A stretch of 64,000 bases of DNA from RGIG5579 sp045541915 (GCA_045541915.1 JAZQJZ010000026.1:25060-89059), one strand, 5' to 3'; counted from the first letter of the stretch, positions 50,712 to 59,959 are shown. A program made the numbers and translations. Notes: generated by a model from the letters alone, not told the origin.

Positions 50712-51269
50712 TCACTTAAACTGAATGCTCTCTGCAATTTTTTCCGCCATGGGATAATTGGCTTCATAGCGATCGGTTTTTGCTGTGTAAAGAACGGTAT
50801 AAATGTATCCGTTATAAGAAATGAGCCAAGTACGGAAGGAATATTCCTCCTGGCCGAAATTGGCAGTGTAACGGAAAGCAATGGCATCGCAATCATCAAT
50901 TTTCAAAACACTTCTTTTCAAAGAGCCGTCCTGGTTGCGTTCCACATTTAAATTCTGGAAATTATCGGTAAACTGCTTCAAATAATAGTTTTCCGCATAC
51001 TCCGGTAAGGTAGGAAATTCAGGGGAAGCGGTAAACACCGTTACACTTACATTGGAATAGTCCGTTTCCGAAACGAAGGCACTGGTCATACCGGCATCCG
51101 CCCGATCCAAAAGCCAAGTGCTGGGATAATAAAAGTAATAATCCGCACCCTCATTTTCTGCCAGAAGAAATCCTTCCGGAACATTCGGGTCGCTCTCTGC
51201 GCAAGAAGCCATAGAAAAGAGAGCCAGAACCGCCAGAAGTAAAATGGCAAAGCGTTTGATTGTTTTCAT
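50712..51269 (-). CDS. PsbP-like lipoprotein
   Basis: 185 residues. Signal peptide 1-22 with lipobox SMASC, so Cys23 is lipidated. The rest is a compact domain with YYFYYPSTWLLDR near residue 43 and later DCDAIAFRYTANFG..YSFRTWLISYNGYIYTVLYTA, the pattern of PsbP/Mog1-like photosystem-associated folds seen in many bacterial lipoproteins. Function is unknown; a surface-exposed ligand-binding role is a guess. It is spaced 18 bases after hemW and eight before DUF1385, within a long leftward run. Confidence 0.82.
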   Translation of the reverse strand: MKTIKRFAILLLAVLALFSMASCAESDPNVPEGFLLAENEGADYYFYYPSTWLLDRADAGMTSAFVSETDYSNVSVTVFTASPEFPTLPEYAENYYLKQFTDNFQNLNVERNQDGSLKRSVLKIDDCDAIAFRYTANFGQEEYSFRTWLISYNGYIYTVLYTAKTDRYEANYPMAEKIAESIQFK

Positions 51270-51287
51270 TGTTTTTTCCTTTCGGGT

Positions 51288-52406
51288 TTATATCAAATCT
51301 GAAATCATTTGGTTGGAGACAAAAAAGCCCTCCGGCGTGAGAGCAAAGCCCTTTTCGGTTTGATGACAAAGTCCGTGGCGAGACCAGAGGGAAAACTTTT
51401 CTCTTGCCCTTTTGCAAAATACTTCGTCGGATAAAGCCAAAAGTCGTTCAAAATCGATCCCCTCTTTTCTGCGAAGGGAGAGCATCACGTACTCGGTGCG
51501 GTAATCCTCCGCCTCCATTTTCTGCTTTTCCCGTACGGTATCAAAAAGATTGGAAGCCAAGATGAACGACTCTGTTTCTTCCGCCATAAAAAAGCGATCA
51601 CCGCCAAAAAAAGAGTGGGCGCCAGGTCCGATTCCCAAATACTCCTCTCCCTGCCAATATTTCAGATTGTGCCGGGAGTGAAAGCCGGGACGGGCGGCAT
51701 TGGAGATCTCATAATGGGAAAAGCCCTCTTGTTCTAAAAAATCGTGGGCAAAAAGGTACATTTCCCGGACCTCATCATCCCCCGGAAGGGTGTGCCGCTT
51801 TTTATAAAGAGGAGCCTTGGGAGAAAGGGTCAAAAGGTAAAAGGAAATATGCTTTGGATCCAGCGAAACACAGGCCTTCAGGCTTTCCCGGAAGGACCGG
51901 AGGGTTTGCCCGGGAAGGCCATACATCAGATCCAAGCTGATGTTATCAATCCCGGCCTCCTTTGCCCATTTTACCGCCTTTTCTGTTTGAGCATGGCAGT
52001 GAAGTCTGCCAATGGAACAAAGCTCCTCGTCCTTGGCAGATTGCATCCCAAAGCTGATCCGGTTTACCCCTACCCTTTTTGCCTGCTGCAAAAGGGATTT
52101 TGTGGTGGATTCCGGGTTCATTTCCATGGTGATCTCCGCTTCGGGGGAAAGACGGCAAGCGTGATTCAAAGCGTCAAAGATCGACACCAAGCCTTCGCAG
52201 GACAAAAGGCTGGGAGTTCCTCCTCCCAAGTACACCGTATCAACGGTATAGGACAAAAGGTGCTCCCGGCCACTTAAAATAGCCCGCATAAGCGCTTTTT
52301 CATATTCCGGGATTAGATCCAGGTTGCAACCGGAATAAAAATCGCAGTAATGGCACTTTGCCTTGCAAAAAGGCACGTGCAAATAAAGCCCCAGTGATTC
52401 ATTCAT
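51288..52406 (-). CDS. hemW: HemW-like radical SAM protein
   Basis: 372 residues. The radical SAM cluster Cys14, Cys18, Cys21 is in VPFCKAKCHYCDFY, YLGGGTPSLL near residue 57 binds SAM, and NRISFGMQS near residue 115 and LMYGLPGQTL near 160 are family segments. It lacks the extra Cys of coproporphyrinogen dehydrogenase (HemN has CxxxCxxCxC), which fits HemW, a heme chaperone or trafficking protein. Its start overlaps the lepA end by eight bases. Confidence 0.92.
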   Translation of the reverse strand: MNESLGLYLHVPFCKAKCHYCDFYSGCNLDLIPEYEKALMRAILSGREHLLSYTVDTVYLGGGTPSLLSCEGLVSIFDALNHACRLSPEAEITMEMNPESTTKSLLQQAKRVGVNRISFGMQSAKDEELCSIGRLHCHAQTEKAVKWAKEAGIDNISLDLMYGLPGQTLRSFRESLKACVSLDPKHISFYLLTLSPKAPLYKKRHTLPGDDEVREMYLFAHDFLEQEGFSHYEISNAARPGFHSRHNLKYWQGEEYLGIGPGAHSFFGGDRFFMAEETESFILASNLFDTVREKQKMEAEDYRTEYVMLSLRRKEGIDFERLLALSDEVFCKRAREKFSLWSRHGLCHQTEKGFALTPEGFFVSNQMISDLI

Positions 52407-54198
52407 CCAGTTTTAACACTGCCATAAAGGCTTCCTGCGGTACTTCCACCGAGCCCAAAGAGCGCATCTTTTTCTTGCCCTCCTTCTGCTTTTCCAGAAG
52501 CTTTTTCTTACGGGTAATGTCACCGCCATAGCACTTGGCAAGAACGTCTTTTCTCATAGCCTTTACAGTCTCTCTGGCAATGACTCTGCCACCGACCGCC
52601 GCCTGAACGGGAATTTCAAACAACTGACGGGGAATGTTCTCCTTGAGCTTTTCCGCAATGCGTCTTGCTCTGGGGTAAGCCTTATCACTGTGCACAATAA
52701 AGGACAAGGCATCCACAATATCGCCATTGAGAAGAATATCCAATTTCACCAGCTTTGAGGGAACGTATTCCGTATCACTATAGTCGAAAGAAGCATATCC
52801 CTTACTTCTGGATTTCAGGGCATCAAAAAAGTCATACACAATTTCATTCAAGGGCAATTTATAGTGCAATTCCGTACGGGTGGGGGTGATATACTTCATA
52901 TCCACAAATTCGCCCCGACGGTCCTGGCAGAGGTCCATAATACCTCCCACAAATTCCACCGGTGTGATGATACTGGCTCTCACCACCGGCTCGTAAGCGG
53001 TGACGATGTTTTCCACAGCAGGGTAATTGGTGGGGTTGTCGATCATCACAGTCTCGCCGCTTGTCAATTCCAGCTTGTAAATAACGCTGGGGGCCGTGGT
53101 GATCAGATCCAGATTAAACTCCCTCTCCAGTCTTTCCTGGATCACCTCCATGTGAAGCAATCCCAAAAATCCGCAACGGAATCCGAAGCCAAGCGCAGCA
53201 CTGGTTTCTGGCTCGAAAGAGAGAGCAGCATCGTTCAAGCGGAGCTTTTCCAAGGCTTCCCGAAGATCGTTATAGCGGGCGCCGTCTGCAGGATAAATGC
53301 CGGAAAAGACCACCGGAAGCGCTTCTTTAAATCCGGCAAAGGGTTTCTCAGCAGGGCGGGATGCCAGCGTGATGGTATCGCCTACCCGAGTTTCCTCCAG
53401 GGTTTTGATGGAGGCAGTAAGGTAGCCTACCTGACCGGAATAAAGGGTATCACAGGGAGCAAAGCCAAAGGTTTTCATGGTTCCCACTTCCGTGACATCA
53501 AACTCTGCCCCGGTATTCATCATACGAATGCGATCGCCCTTGGAGAGCACGCCTTCAAACAGTCGAAAATATACAATGATCCCTTTATAGGCATCGTAAA
53601 AGGAGTCGAAAACCAAAGCCTTGCAAGGCTTCCCGTCATCGGTGACAGGCGCGGGGATGTATTTGACGATCCCCTCCAAAACTTCCTTTATATTCAAGCC
53701 GGTTTTGGCCGAAACGCAAGGGGCATAGTCTGCCGGGATTCCAATGACATCTTCAATCTCCGCCTTGACCTTTTCAGGATCAGCAGCAGGAAGATCCACC
53801 TTATTGATCACAGGAAGAAGCTCCAGATCGTGATCCACCGCAAGATATGCATTGGCAAGAGTTTGCGCCTGGATTCCCTGGGTGGAATCCACCACCAGAA
53901 GAGCACCCTCACAAGCACTCAAGGATCGGGAAACCTCATAGTTAAAGTCTACATGGCCAGGGGTATCGATCAGATTGAATTCATAGGTCTGACCGTCGGA
54001 GGCCAGATAATCCAAAGAAACTGCGCGCGCTTTGATGGTGATGCCGCGTTCCTTTTCCAGCTCCATATCATCCAGCACCTGGGCTTCCATTTCCCGCTTT
54101 TCCACCGATCCGGTCAGTTCCAGAATACGGTCAGCAAGAGTAGATTTTCCATGGTCGATATGGGCAATAATACAAAAATTACGAATGTTTTTTTTCAT
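52399..54198 (-). CDS. lepA: Elongation factor 4 (LepA)
   Basis: 599 residues, normal length. GTPase motifs are AHIDHGKST at 12-20, DTPGHVDF near residue 77 and NKVDLP near 131. The rest has EF-G-like domains and the LepA-specific C-terminal domain ending KKMRSLGSVEVPQEAFMAVL. It is a ribosome-associated GTPase affecting initiation and back-translocation. It lies 10 bases after smpB and overlaps hemW. Confidence 0.98.
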   Translation of the reverse strand: MKKNIRNFCIIAHIDHGKSTLADRILELTGSVEKREMEAQVLDDMELEKERGITIKARAVSLDYLASDGQTYEFNLIDTPGHVDFNYEVSRSLSACEGALLVVDSTQGIQAQTLANAYLAVDHDLELLPVINKVDLPAADPEKVKAEIEDVIGIPADYAPCVSAKTGLNIKEVLEGIVKYIPAPVTDDGKPCKALVFDSFYDAYKGIIVYFRLFEGVLSKGDRIRMMNTGAEFDVTEVGTMKTFGFAPCDTLYSGQVGYLTASIKTLEETRVGDTITLASRPAEKPFAGFKEALPVVFSGIYPADGARYNDLREALEKLRLNDAALSFEPETSAALGFGFRCGFLGLLHMEVIQERLEREFNLDLITTAPSVIYKLELTSGETVMIDNPTNYPAVENIVTAYEPVVRASIITPVEFVGGIMDLCQDRRGEFVDMKYITPTRTELHYKLPLNEIVYDFFDALKSRSKGYASFDYSDTEYVPSKLVKLDILLNGDIVDALSFIVHSDKAYPRARRIAEKLKENIPRQLFEIPVQAAVGGRVIARETVKAMRKDVLAKCYGGDITRKKKLLEKQKEGKKKMRSLGSVEVPQEAFMAVLKLDE

Positions 54199-54208
54199 AT
54201 TCTCAATC

Positions 54209-54673
54209 TCAATTTGAAATTTTAATGGCTCTGCGGTTTTCCCTTTCCAGATCCCGTTTCAAAGCGCTTTCTCTCTTATCATAAAGCTTTTTGCCTCGAC
54301 AAACGCCCACTTCCACCTTTACTTTTCCCCTCTTAAAATACAGGGAAAGAGGGATAAGGGTGTAGCCGTCCCGTTCGGAAAGAGACCGAAGCTTCAAAAT
54401 TTCCTTTTTGTGCATCAAAAGCCTTCGTTCCCGCAAGGGATCACGATTGAAGATGTTTCCCTTTTCGTACGGGCTGATATGGATTCCTTTGGCAAACAGC
54501 TCCCCATCCCGGATATTCAAATAAGAATCCTTCAGGTTCACTGTGCCGGCACGAATAGATTTTACCTCAGTGCCGTATAGTTCAATTCCGGCTTCAAACC
54601 GTTCTTCCACAAAATAATCGTGAAAGGCCTTTCGGTTGGAAGCACATGGCTTTACACTATCATTCTTCTGCAT
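54209..54673 (-). CDS. smpB: SsrA-binding protein SmpB
   Basis: 154 residues. The start NRKAFHDYFVEERFEAGIELYGTEVKSIRAGTVNL is the SmpB core, followed by the conserved GELFAKGIHISPYEKGN near residue 78 and the C-terminal basic tail KKLYDKRESALKRDLERENRRAIK. It binds tmRNA and delivers it to stalled ribosomes. The tmRNA gene (ssrA) is often adjacent to smpB, but none is visible in this window. It overlaps rmuC by 14 bases. Confidence 0.96.
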   Translation of the reverse strand: MQKNDSVKPCASNRKAFHDYFVEERFEAGIELYGTEVKSIRAGTVNLKDSYLNIRDGELFAKGIHISPYEKGNIFNRDPLRERRLLMHKKEILKLRSLSERDGYTLIPLSLYFKRGKVKVEVGVCRGKKLYDKRESALKRDLERENRRAIKISN

Positions 54674-55967
54674 CCGATTCCTCTTTCAAAATAGCCTCAG
54701 CACGGTTGGTGGGCAAGGCGGAAACATTTTTCAGTTTGCGCTGAATTTGACGGGTACGAACGCCCACCAGAGCATCCAAACCTCGGTTGGCCTGATCTAG
54801 CTTTGCCTGGGCATCACGGAGCGCGCCTTCAAACTTATCAAATTCTGTACGTACTGCTCCCAGAACCTCCCAAACCTCGCTGGAGCGTTTCTGGATGGCA
54901 AGCGTTCGAAAGCCCGTTTGCAGGGAGTTGAGCAGAGCCGCCATGGTAGTGGGGCCGGCAATGTTGATTTTATAATTCCTTTGCAGGATCTCCACCAAAC
55001 CCATTTTCACCACTTCTGCATAAAGCCCTTCGGTGGGAAGGAACATAATGGCAAAATCGGTGGTAGCGGGAGGCGAAATGTATTTGGTTTGAATGTCCTT
55101 GGCAAAGGATTTGATGCGGCTTTCCAGCTGGGCGCGCTGAACCTTGACTCCTTCCGGATCAGCAGCATCGTATGCATCCTGCAAATTCATATAGGCATCG
55201 GCCGGAAACTTCGAGTCAATGGGCAGATACACCTCTCCCTCTCCGTCTCCGGGAAGGCGAACGGCAAATTCCACACGGTTGGAGGAACCGGGGACCGTTG
55301 CCACATTGGTTTCATACTGCTCGGGAGACAGAATCTCCTCTAAAATGGCACCAAGCTGGATCTCTCCTAAAATGCCGCGGGTTTTTACATTGGACAGAAC
55401 CTTTTTCAGATCTCCCACACCGCTGGCGAGGGTCTGCATTTCTCCCAGCCCCTGATAGACCTGCTGCAAACGCTCGCTGACCTCCTTGAACGAGCGGCTG
55501 ATCCGCTCCTCCAGAGCAGTCTGCAATTTTTCCTCTACGCTTTGGCGGATCTCGCCCAGGCTTTTTTCATTGCCCTGGCGAAGCTCACTTAATTTTCCAT
55601 CCACGGTATTGCGCAGGGCTTCGGCATTTTTTTCCTGAAAGGTGTTCATTTGAGCCATTCTTTCATCCACACCCTTCATGGCAGTATTCAGATTTTGAGC
55701 CAGATCTGCAATTCGTTTATCTTGCCTTGAAAACACCTCTCCCTGGGATTCCCTCAAGGACCTGGAAAAGGATTCCAGTGCTCTGGAATTTTCTTCACTG
55801 ATCTCACGACGGACGGCCGCAAGAGAACGCTCGGTTCGCTCGGCGCTTCGCTCTAGATCTTCCCGGTGGACACCATCCCCCTTTCGGGAGGCAATCAAGC
55901 AGGCAATGCTCACAGCAAGGCTTGCCGCAGCAAAAATCAAAACAAGAATCAAAATCGTTTGTTCCAA
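54660..55967 (-). CDS. rmuC: RmuC domain protein
   Basis: 435 residues from a TTG after agggga. Residues 4-24 form a membrane anchor (ILILVLIFAAASLAVSIACLI), a coiled coil runs through about 40-190, and the nuclease-like RmuC domain follows with GEIQLGAILEEILSPEQYE near residue 200, PIDSKFPADAYMNL near 252 and MFLPTEGLYAEV near 305. RmuC limits certain DNA rearrangements and is thought to be a nuclease near the membrane. It lies between mltG (14 bases) and smpB (overlap). Confidence 0.9.
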   Translation of the reverse strand: MEQTILILVLIFAAASLAVSIACLIASRKGDGVHREDLERSAERTERSLAAVRREISEENSRALESFSRSLRESQGEVFSRQDKRIADLAQNLNTAMKGVDERMAQMNTFQEKNAEALRNTVDGKLSELRQGNEKSLGEIRQSVEEKLQTALEERISRSFKEVSERLQQVYQGLGEMQTLASGVGDLKKVLSNVKTRGILGEIQLGAILEEILSPEQYETNVATVPGSSNRVEFAVRLPGDGEGEVYLPIDSKFPADAYMNLQDAYDAADPEGVKVQRAQLESRIKSFAKDIQTKYISPPATTDFAIMFLPTEGLYAEVVKMGLVEILQRNYKINIAGPTTMAALLNSLQTGFRTLAIQKRSSEVWEVLGAVRTEFDKFEGALRDAQAKLDQANRGLDALVGVRTRQIQRKLKNVSALPTNRAEAILKEESDAEE

Positions 55968-55981
55968 GGCAATGTCCCCTT

Positions 55982-57508
55982 TTAATCGATGGTGGTTCCT
56001 TCTTCTTTGGCTTTTCTCAAAGCATCCACATTCTTTAGATGCTCCGGTTCGTTTTTGGCAAAGACGGTGGAGCCGTCAGTGTCGGAAACAAAGTAATAAT
56101 AGTTGTGGCTTTCCGGGTAAAGCGCTGCCTGGATAGCCTCCCAGCCGGGATTTGAGATAGCAGAGGGAGGAAGGCCTTCAATCTTATAGGTATTATAAGG
56201 ATCCTCCACTTCAAGATCGGCATAGGTCAGATCTTCCTTGCGTTCCTCCAGACAATACTGAACGGTGGCATCTGACTGCAATTTTTTCAAGGTTTTGGAG
56301 TTGAGACGGTTGTGGAAAACACCGGAAATGGGATAGAAATCCGAATTGAATTTTCCTTCCATTTGCACAATGGAGGCCAAGGTCACCACCTGATCCAAAT
56401 TCATTCCCATCTCATCCAGTCGGGCGTAATAAGCATCTTCAAAATGCGCCTCGAAGGCAGTGAGCATTTTATCCACAATGCCGATTTCACTGGAATCTGT
56501 ATAAAACTCGTAGGTATCCGGGAAAAGATATCCCTCCAGGCGGTAACGGCGTTCAGGCGAAAGGGTGATGGCATTCAATTTATCCATAAAGGTATAGTCA
56601 TAGTCAAAATTGTTGATGGCATCCACAAAGCCTTCTTTTGTGCCCATTCCCTGGGAGGTGAACAGCTCAATGATCTCATCCACCGTGTATCCCTCCGGAA
56701 TGGTGATGGTCACAATGCTTCTGCTCTTTCGGTCCTTGATTAGACTTACGATCTGGTCGTAATTGAGTTTTGCGGAAAGCTCATACTCCCCTGCCTTAAA
56801 TGCCAGGGGCGGATCGGCGTTCCGGTTTTTGAAGCTGATATACATCCGGAAGATGGTGGGATATTCGATCAGGCCGTTGGTATCCAAAATGGCGGCCACC
56901 TCGGAAATGGTTGCATTTTCGGGAATGGAAACCGTTGCCGTTACATCCTCCTTGACCAGAGCAAATACATCATTTGCCCAGCGGATTCCGAAATAAGACA
57001 GGATGGCGGAAATCAGAACCACAGCGGCAATATAGATCAAAGCAATGATCACCGTTGCCCGAAGTCCCATCTTCTGTGCCTTCTTTTCCTCCGGAGAAAT
57101 TTCTTTTTTGCTTTTTTGTAACTTTTTGGTCTTCACTGGAACGACGCGATTCTTTTCCTTGTTTTCGCCGGACTTTGGGCGCTCCTTTACCGTAGCACCG
57201 CCTACACGGGTCTTTTGTGCGATCTGACTGGTGGAGGTGGCAATTTTTTCTGTCACCGGAACAAAGCGGGTTTGATCGGCGCCGTCAGGGTTTCCTTTGA
57301 CAGCTTTTTTAGGCGTTGATTTAGCCTCCGAAGAGCGCGCACGCGCCGCACCGGATCTGGCCGGTGCAGATTTGGACGGAGTTTCGCCCAACAAAGGGGC
57401 ACTCTTTTTTTCAGCAGCAGGCGCTGCCGACTCTTTTTTCTTTGGACTGACCAAAATATCAATGGTATTTTCCTTGTTCACAGAACTGACTTCTTTTTCT
57501 TCGTTCAT
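55982..57508 (-). CDS. mltG: Endolytic transglycosylase MltG (YceG-like) with long N-terminal extension
   Basis: 508 residues. Residues 1-148 are a Lys/Ala/Pro/Ser-rich cytoplasmic region, residues 151-172 a membrane helix, then a LysM-like subdomain (SIPENATISEVAAILDTNGLI) and the YceG catalytic domain. The YLFPDTYEF and LQSDATVQYCL landmarks are present, and EGLPPSAISNPGWEAIQAALYP is near the end. The catalytic segment reads ASIVQMEGKF, where MltG of E. coli has SIVEKE with the catalytic Glu first; here that residue is Gln and the next Glu is two positions later. MltG trims nascent glycan strands. Confidence 0.93.
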   Translation of the reverse strand: MNEEKEVSSVNKENTIDILVSPKKKESAAPAAEKKSAPLLGETPSKSAPARSGAARARSSEAKSTPKKAVKGNPDGADQTRFVPVTEKIATSTSQIAQKTRVGGATVKERPKSGENKEKNRVVPVKTKKLQKSKKEISPEEKKAQKMGLRATVIIALIYIAAVVLISAILSYFGIRWANDVFALVKEDVTATVSIPENATISEVAAILDTNGLIEYPTIFRMYISFKNRNADPPLAFKAGEYELSAKLNYDQIVSLIKDRKSRSIVTITIPEGYTVDEIIELFTSQGMGTKEGFVDAINNFDYDYTFMDKLNAITLSPERRYRLEGYLFPDTYEFYTDSSEIGIVDKMLTAFEAHFEDAYYARLDEMGMNLDQVVTLASIVQMEGKFNSDFYPISGVFHNRLNSKTLKKLQSDATVQYCLEERKEDLTYADLEVEDPYNTYKIEGLPPSAISNPGWEAIQAALYPESHNYYYFVSDTDGSTVFAKNEPEHLKNVDALRKAKEEGTTID

Positions 57509-57517
57509 ACTTACCTC

Positions 57518-58480
57518 TCAAGAAAAAATTCCGAATGAAAAACCGATAAACAATGCGGCTGTCACCAAAAAGGACGGAGAAAGGAATATCTCCTTCCACG
57601 CAACCGGAGACGCTTTTTCTGCCAAGGGTTCTTTTTGCTCCTGGCTTTCTCTTGTTTTCTCCACTTCCCGGCGCAACAGTTCTTTTCGGCTTTCCAGCAG
57701 TTCATCATAGGCCTTGTTTTGATACACCGTTTCCAAACGGGAAAACAGAAACACCACAAGCAGAATAAAGCACGCCACCATCAAATACGGAAGCAGGGGG
57801 CTTTTTCCGGCCTGGCGCAGATATTCCACAATATTGGGTCGAAAATGAAAATAAGAATAATTGATGCCGATATGCAAAATCACACTGGCGGTAATGGAAT
57901 CGGAAACCACTGCCACAAGCCCAAGCATCAGTCCCATAAAAAGATAATAGAAAAAGTTTTCAAAGGAAATGTGGACCATGGCAAACATCAGTGATGTGAT
58001 TCCAAGGGCCCAGGGGATTCCGTAAGAACGGTACTCCTCCAGTAGAATGCCACGGAACACACATTCCTCCAGGATCGCCGGAAGGATGATCTGACAGAGA
58101 AACACCAAAAAGCCCTCTTTCCCCTCTGTGGGAATAAATACCGAGCTAGGGGTCTCCACAAATGCGGAATTCAGATAAAACAAACCAAAATAACGAAGGA
58201 TCATGCCTCCCACAAAAAAAATCAGAGATAACACCAAAAGAAGCGGAATCTTTTTGGGAGAAACATAGCGGAACTTCAAAGAAGAGATGGGATTGATACT
58301 GCGAACCTGGCAGTAAAAAGCCAGTGGCAGAAGATATACCAAAAACTGAACGATGGTGTTAGAAAGGAAGGCGTCCTCCGAAATGCGCCGGATCAGTGAG
58401 ACGATGGAAGAAGAAAGCCCCACCAAAAGAAGGATGACACCGAAAAAAAGCGGTGCATACACATTGGCCTTGAATTTCAA
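57518..58480 (-). CDS. CPBP-family intramembrane protease
   Basis: About 320 residues. The TTG that overlaps the DJ-1 stop (TTGA) has the better-spaced ribosome site; a TTG six bases earlier abuts the site. Eight membrane helices. The CPBP (Abi) motifs are EECVFRGILLEEYRSYG near residue 140 (EExxxR), FAMVHIS near 166 (FxxxH) and HIGINYSYF near 202 (HxxxN), the proposed glutamyl intramembrane endopeptidase site. Substrates are unknown; relatives process prenylated or bacteriocin-related peptides. The charged C-terminal region before the last helix is unusual in length. Confidence 0.88.
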   Translation of the reverse strand: MKFKANVYAPLFFGVILLLVGLSSSIVSLIRRISEDAFLSNTIVQFLVYLLPLAFYCQVRSINPISSLKFRYVSPKKIPLLLVLSLIFFVGGMILRYFGLFYLNSAFVETPSSVFIPTEGKEGFLVFLCQIILPAILEECVFRGILLEEYRSYGIPWALGITSLMFAMVHISFENFFYYLFMGLMLGLVAVVSDSITASVILHIGINYSYFHFRPNIVEYLRQAGKSPLLPYLMVACFILLVVFLFSRLETVYQNKAYDELLESRKELLRREVEKTRESQEQKEPLAEKASPVAWKEIFLSPSFLVTAALFIGFSFGIFS

Positions 58481-59028
58481 TTCCAATCCCCCTTAAAGCA
58501 CATCCCTTGTGCGAGATTTTCCGCCACGTCTTCCCCTTTGAGGATGGAAACCAATTTCAAGGCAAAGGAAAATGCGGTGCCGGCTCCCCGGGAGGTAATA
58601 AACTGTCCGGAAAAAACCACATCGTCAGTGCTTTTTTCTCTGCAGTGCAAGCCATCCTCCATACCGGGATAGCAAGTGGCCACCTCTTCCTTCAAAAGGC
58701 CCATTTCGCCAAATACGGTCGGTGCGGCACAAATGGCGGCAAGCAGACCTCCCCGTGCTTTTTGGGAAAGGATCCTCTCGCGCAAAAGATCCGATTCTTT
58801 CAAATGAACCGTTCCAGGCATACCACCGGGAAGAAACATCATCTCATCTTCTCCGGAAAGATCAAAAATGGTGGTATCCGCCAAAAAAGGAATGCCGTGG
58901 GCGCCGGTCACCTGCAACGACCGGGTGATGCTACAGGTACGAACCTCGACACCGGCTCGACGCAAAACATCAATGGGGGTGATCGCTTCGATCTCCTCAA
59001 ATCCTTCTGCTAAAAATACCGTTACCAT
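58477..59028 (-). CDS. DJ-1/PfpI family protein
   Basis: 183 residues. The start VTVFLAEGFEEIEAITPIDVLRRAG includes the acidic residue that pairs with the nucleophile. Nucleophilic Cys100 is in LLAAICAAPTVF, the nucleophile-elbow motif of the DJ-1/ThiJ branch. EEDEMMFLPGGMPG-type loop is near residue 60-72. Family members act as deglycase/glyoxalase-like or stress proteins; exact activity is uncertain. It heads a run of about ten overlapping or closely spaced minus-strand genes. Confidence 0.92.
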   Translation of the reverse strand: MVTVFLAEGFEEIEAITPIDVLRRAGVEVRTCSITRSLQVTGAHGIPFLADTTIFDLSGEDEMMFLPGGMPGTVHLKESDLLRERILSQKARGGLLAAICAAPTVFGEMGLLKEEVATCYPGMEDGLHCREKSTDDVVFSGQFITSRGAGTAFSFALKLVSILKGEDVAENLAQGMCFKGDWN

Positions 59029-59091
59029 CCTTCATCTCTCCCATCTGATCCATTTTCAAGAAAGCATAAATATGCATACTAAATTAGAATA

Positions 59092-59120
59092 ATTATAACA
59101 CAACAAATGGGATTTCACAA
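59092..59120 (-). promoter_or_regulatory. Promoter of the DJ-1 to prmC run
   Basis: Minus strand TTGTGA (59115-59120), 17-base spacer, TATAAT (59092-59097); the only clear promoter upstream of these ten genes. Confidence 0.7.
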
Positions 59121-59161
59121 GACAAAATACAATCTTTCTCAAATTTTAAATTTTTCTGCTC

Positions 59162-59189
59162 TTGCATTTCACGAAAAATGCGTTATACT
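59162..59189 (+). promoter_or_regulatory. Sigma-A promoter of the FMN reductase gene
   Basis: TTGCAT (59162-59167), 16-base spacer, TATACT (59184-59189). Confidence 0.75.
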
Positions 59190-59228
59190 GAAAAAAAGAA
59201 ACGCATAAGTTAAATTGAGGTGAAATCA

Positions 59229-59849
59229 ATGAAAGTAATTTTAATCAACGGCTCGCCCCACGAAAAGGGCTGCACCCACCGTGCTTTGACTGAAATTGCA
59301 AACACGCTGGAAAAGGAACACATCGAAACTGAAATTCTCTGGTTGGGAACAGATGCAATTTCCGGTTGCCGGGGATGCGGCGCCTGTGGAAAGCTGGGCA
59401 GGTGCATCATAGAGGACAAGGTCAATGAAACCTCTCCCTTGATCTGCCAGTGCGACGGGGTGGTATTCGGCTCTCCCGTTCACTATGCTGCTGCCAGCGG
59501 AACCATTACCGCTTTTATGGACCGACTGTTTTATTCTTCCGCTAAAAAGCTTGCCGGAAAGCCGGCTTGTGCTGTTTTTTCTTGCAGAAGAGGCGGTGCC
59601 AGCGCAGCCTTTGATCAGCTGAACAAATATTTTACCATTTCTTCGATGCCCATTGTATCCGGTCAATACTGGAATATGGTGCACGGCTCCAAGCCGGAAG
59701 ATGTGGAACAGGACCAGGAAGGCTTGCAGGTGATGCGAAGCCTGGGAAGAAATATGGCCTGGCTTCTTTCCTGTATTGAATTGGGAAAGAAAAACGGCAT
59801 TTTGTTCCCGGAAAAGGAACCGCAGCTCCGAACCAATTTCATTCGTTAA
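59229..59849 (+). CDS. Flavodoxin-fold NAD(P)H-dependent FMN reductase
   Basis: 206 residues from the ATG after gaggtg; a GTG nine bases earlier is less likely. The FMN phosphate loop INGSPHEKGCTHRAL is near residue 5, and the flavin-binding GSPVHYAAASGTITAFMDR is near residue 80. SGCRGCGACGKLGRC near residue 44 is the C-x2-C-x2-C cluster of iron-sulfur flavoprotein-like members. It probably reduces flavin or quinone-type substrates in the cytoplasm. A terminator ends this single-gene unit. Confidence 0.92.
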   Translation: MKVILINGSPHEKGCTHRALTEIANTLEKEHIETEILWLGTDAISGCRGCGACGKLGRCIIEDKVNETSPLICQCDGVVFGSPVHYAAASGTITAFMDRLFYSSAKKLAGKPACAVFSCRRGGASAAFDQLNKYFTISSMPIVSGQYWNMVHGSKPEDVEQDQEGLQVMRSLGRNMAWLLSCIELGKKNGILFPEKEPQLRTNFIR

Positions 59850-59859
59850 AGAAAAAAAC

Positions 59860-59891
59860 AAAAAAGACGCAGGTTTTCCTGCGTCTTTTTG
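59860..59891 (+). terminator. Rho-independent terminator
   Basis: Stem agacgcagg / cctgcgtct with a tttt loop and a T run, 10 bases after the FMN reductase stop. Confidence 0.92.
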
Positions 59892-59931
59892 TATACCCAC
59901 TCTCTTTTTTGTGAAAAATGAAAACGAGAAG

Positions 59932-59939
59932 CATACAAT
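59932..59939 (+). promoter_or_regulatory. Candidate sigma-E type -10 element of the YtvI-like gene
   Basis: CATACAAT is an exact match to the sigma-E -10 consensus CATACAHT. It lies 20 bases before the ATG, leaving just room for the start site and the ggaggg ribosome site. The -35 region is not convincing. Confidence 0.5.
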
Positions 59940-59959
59940 GGAAAAAAGGAGGGATGAAA

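Noticed and set aside
52864..54225. Plus-strand open frame of 453 codons
   Set aside because: Antisense shadow of lepA, caused by codon bias on the opposite strand.
54660..55967. Phage- or defence-type nuclease
   Set aside because: The protein matches chromosomal RmuC with a membrane anchor and coiled coil, in a housekeeping neighbourhood.
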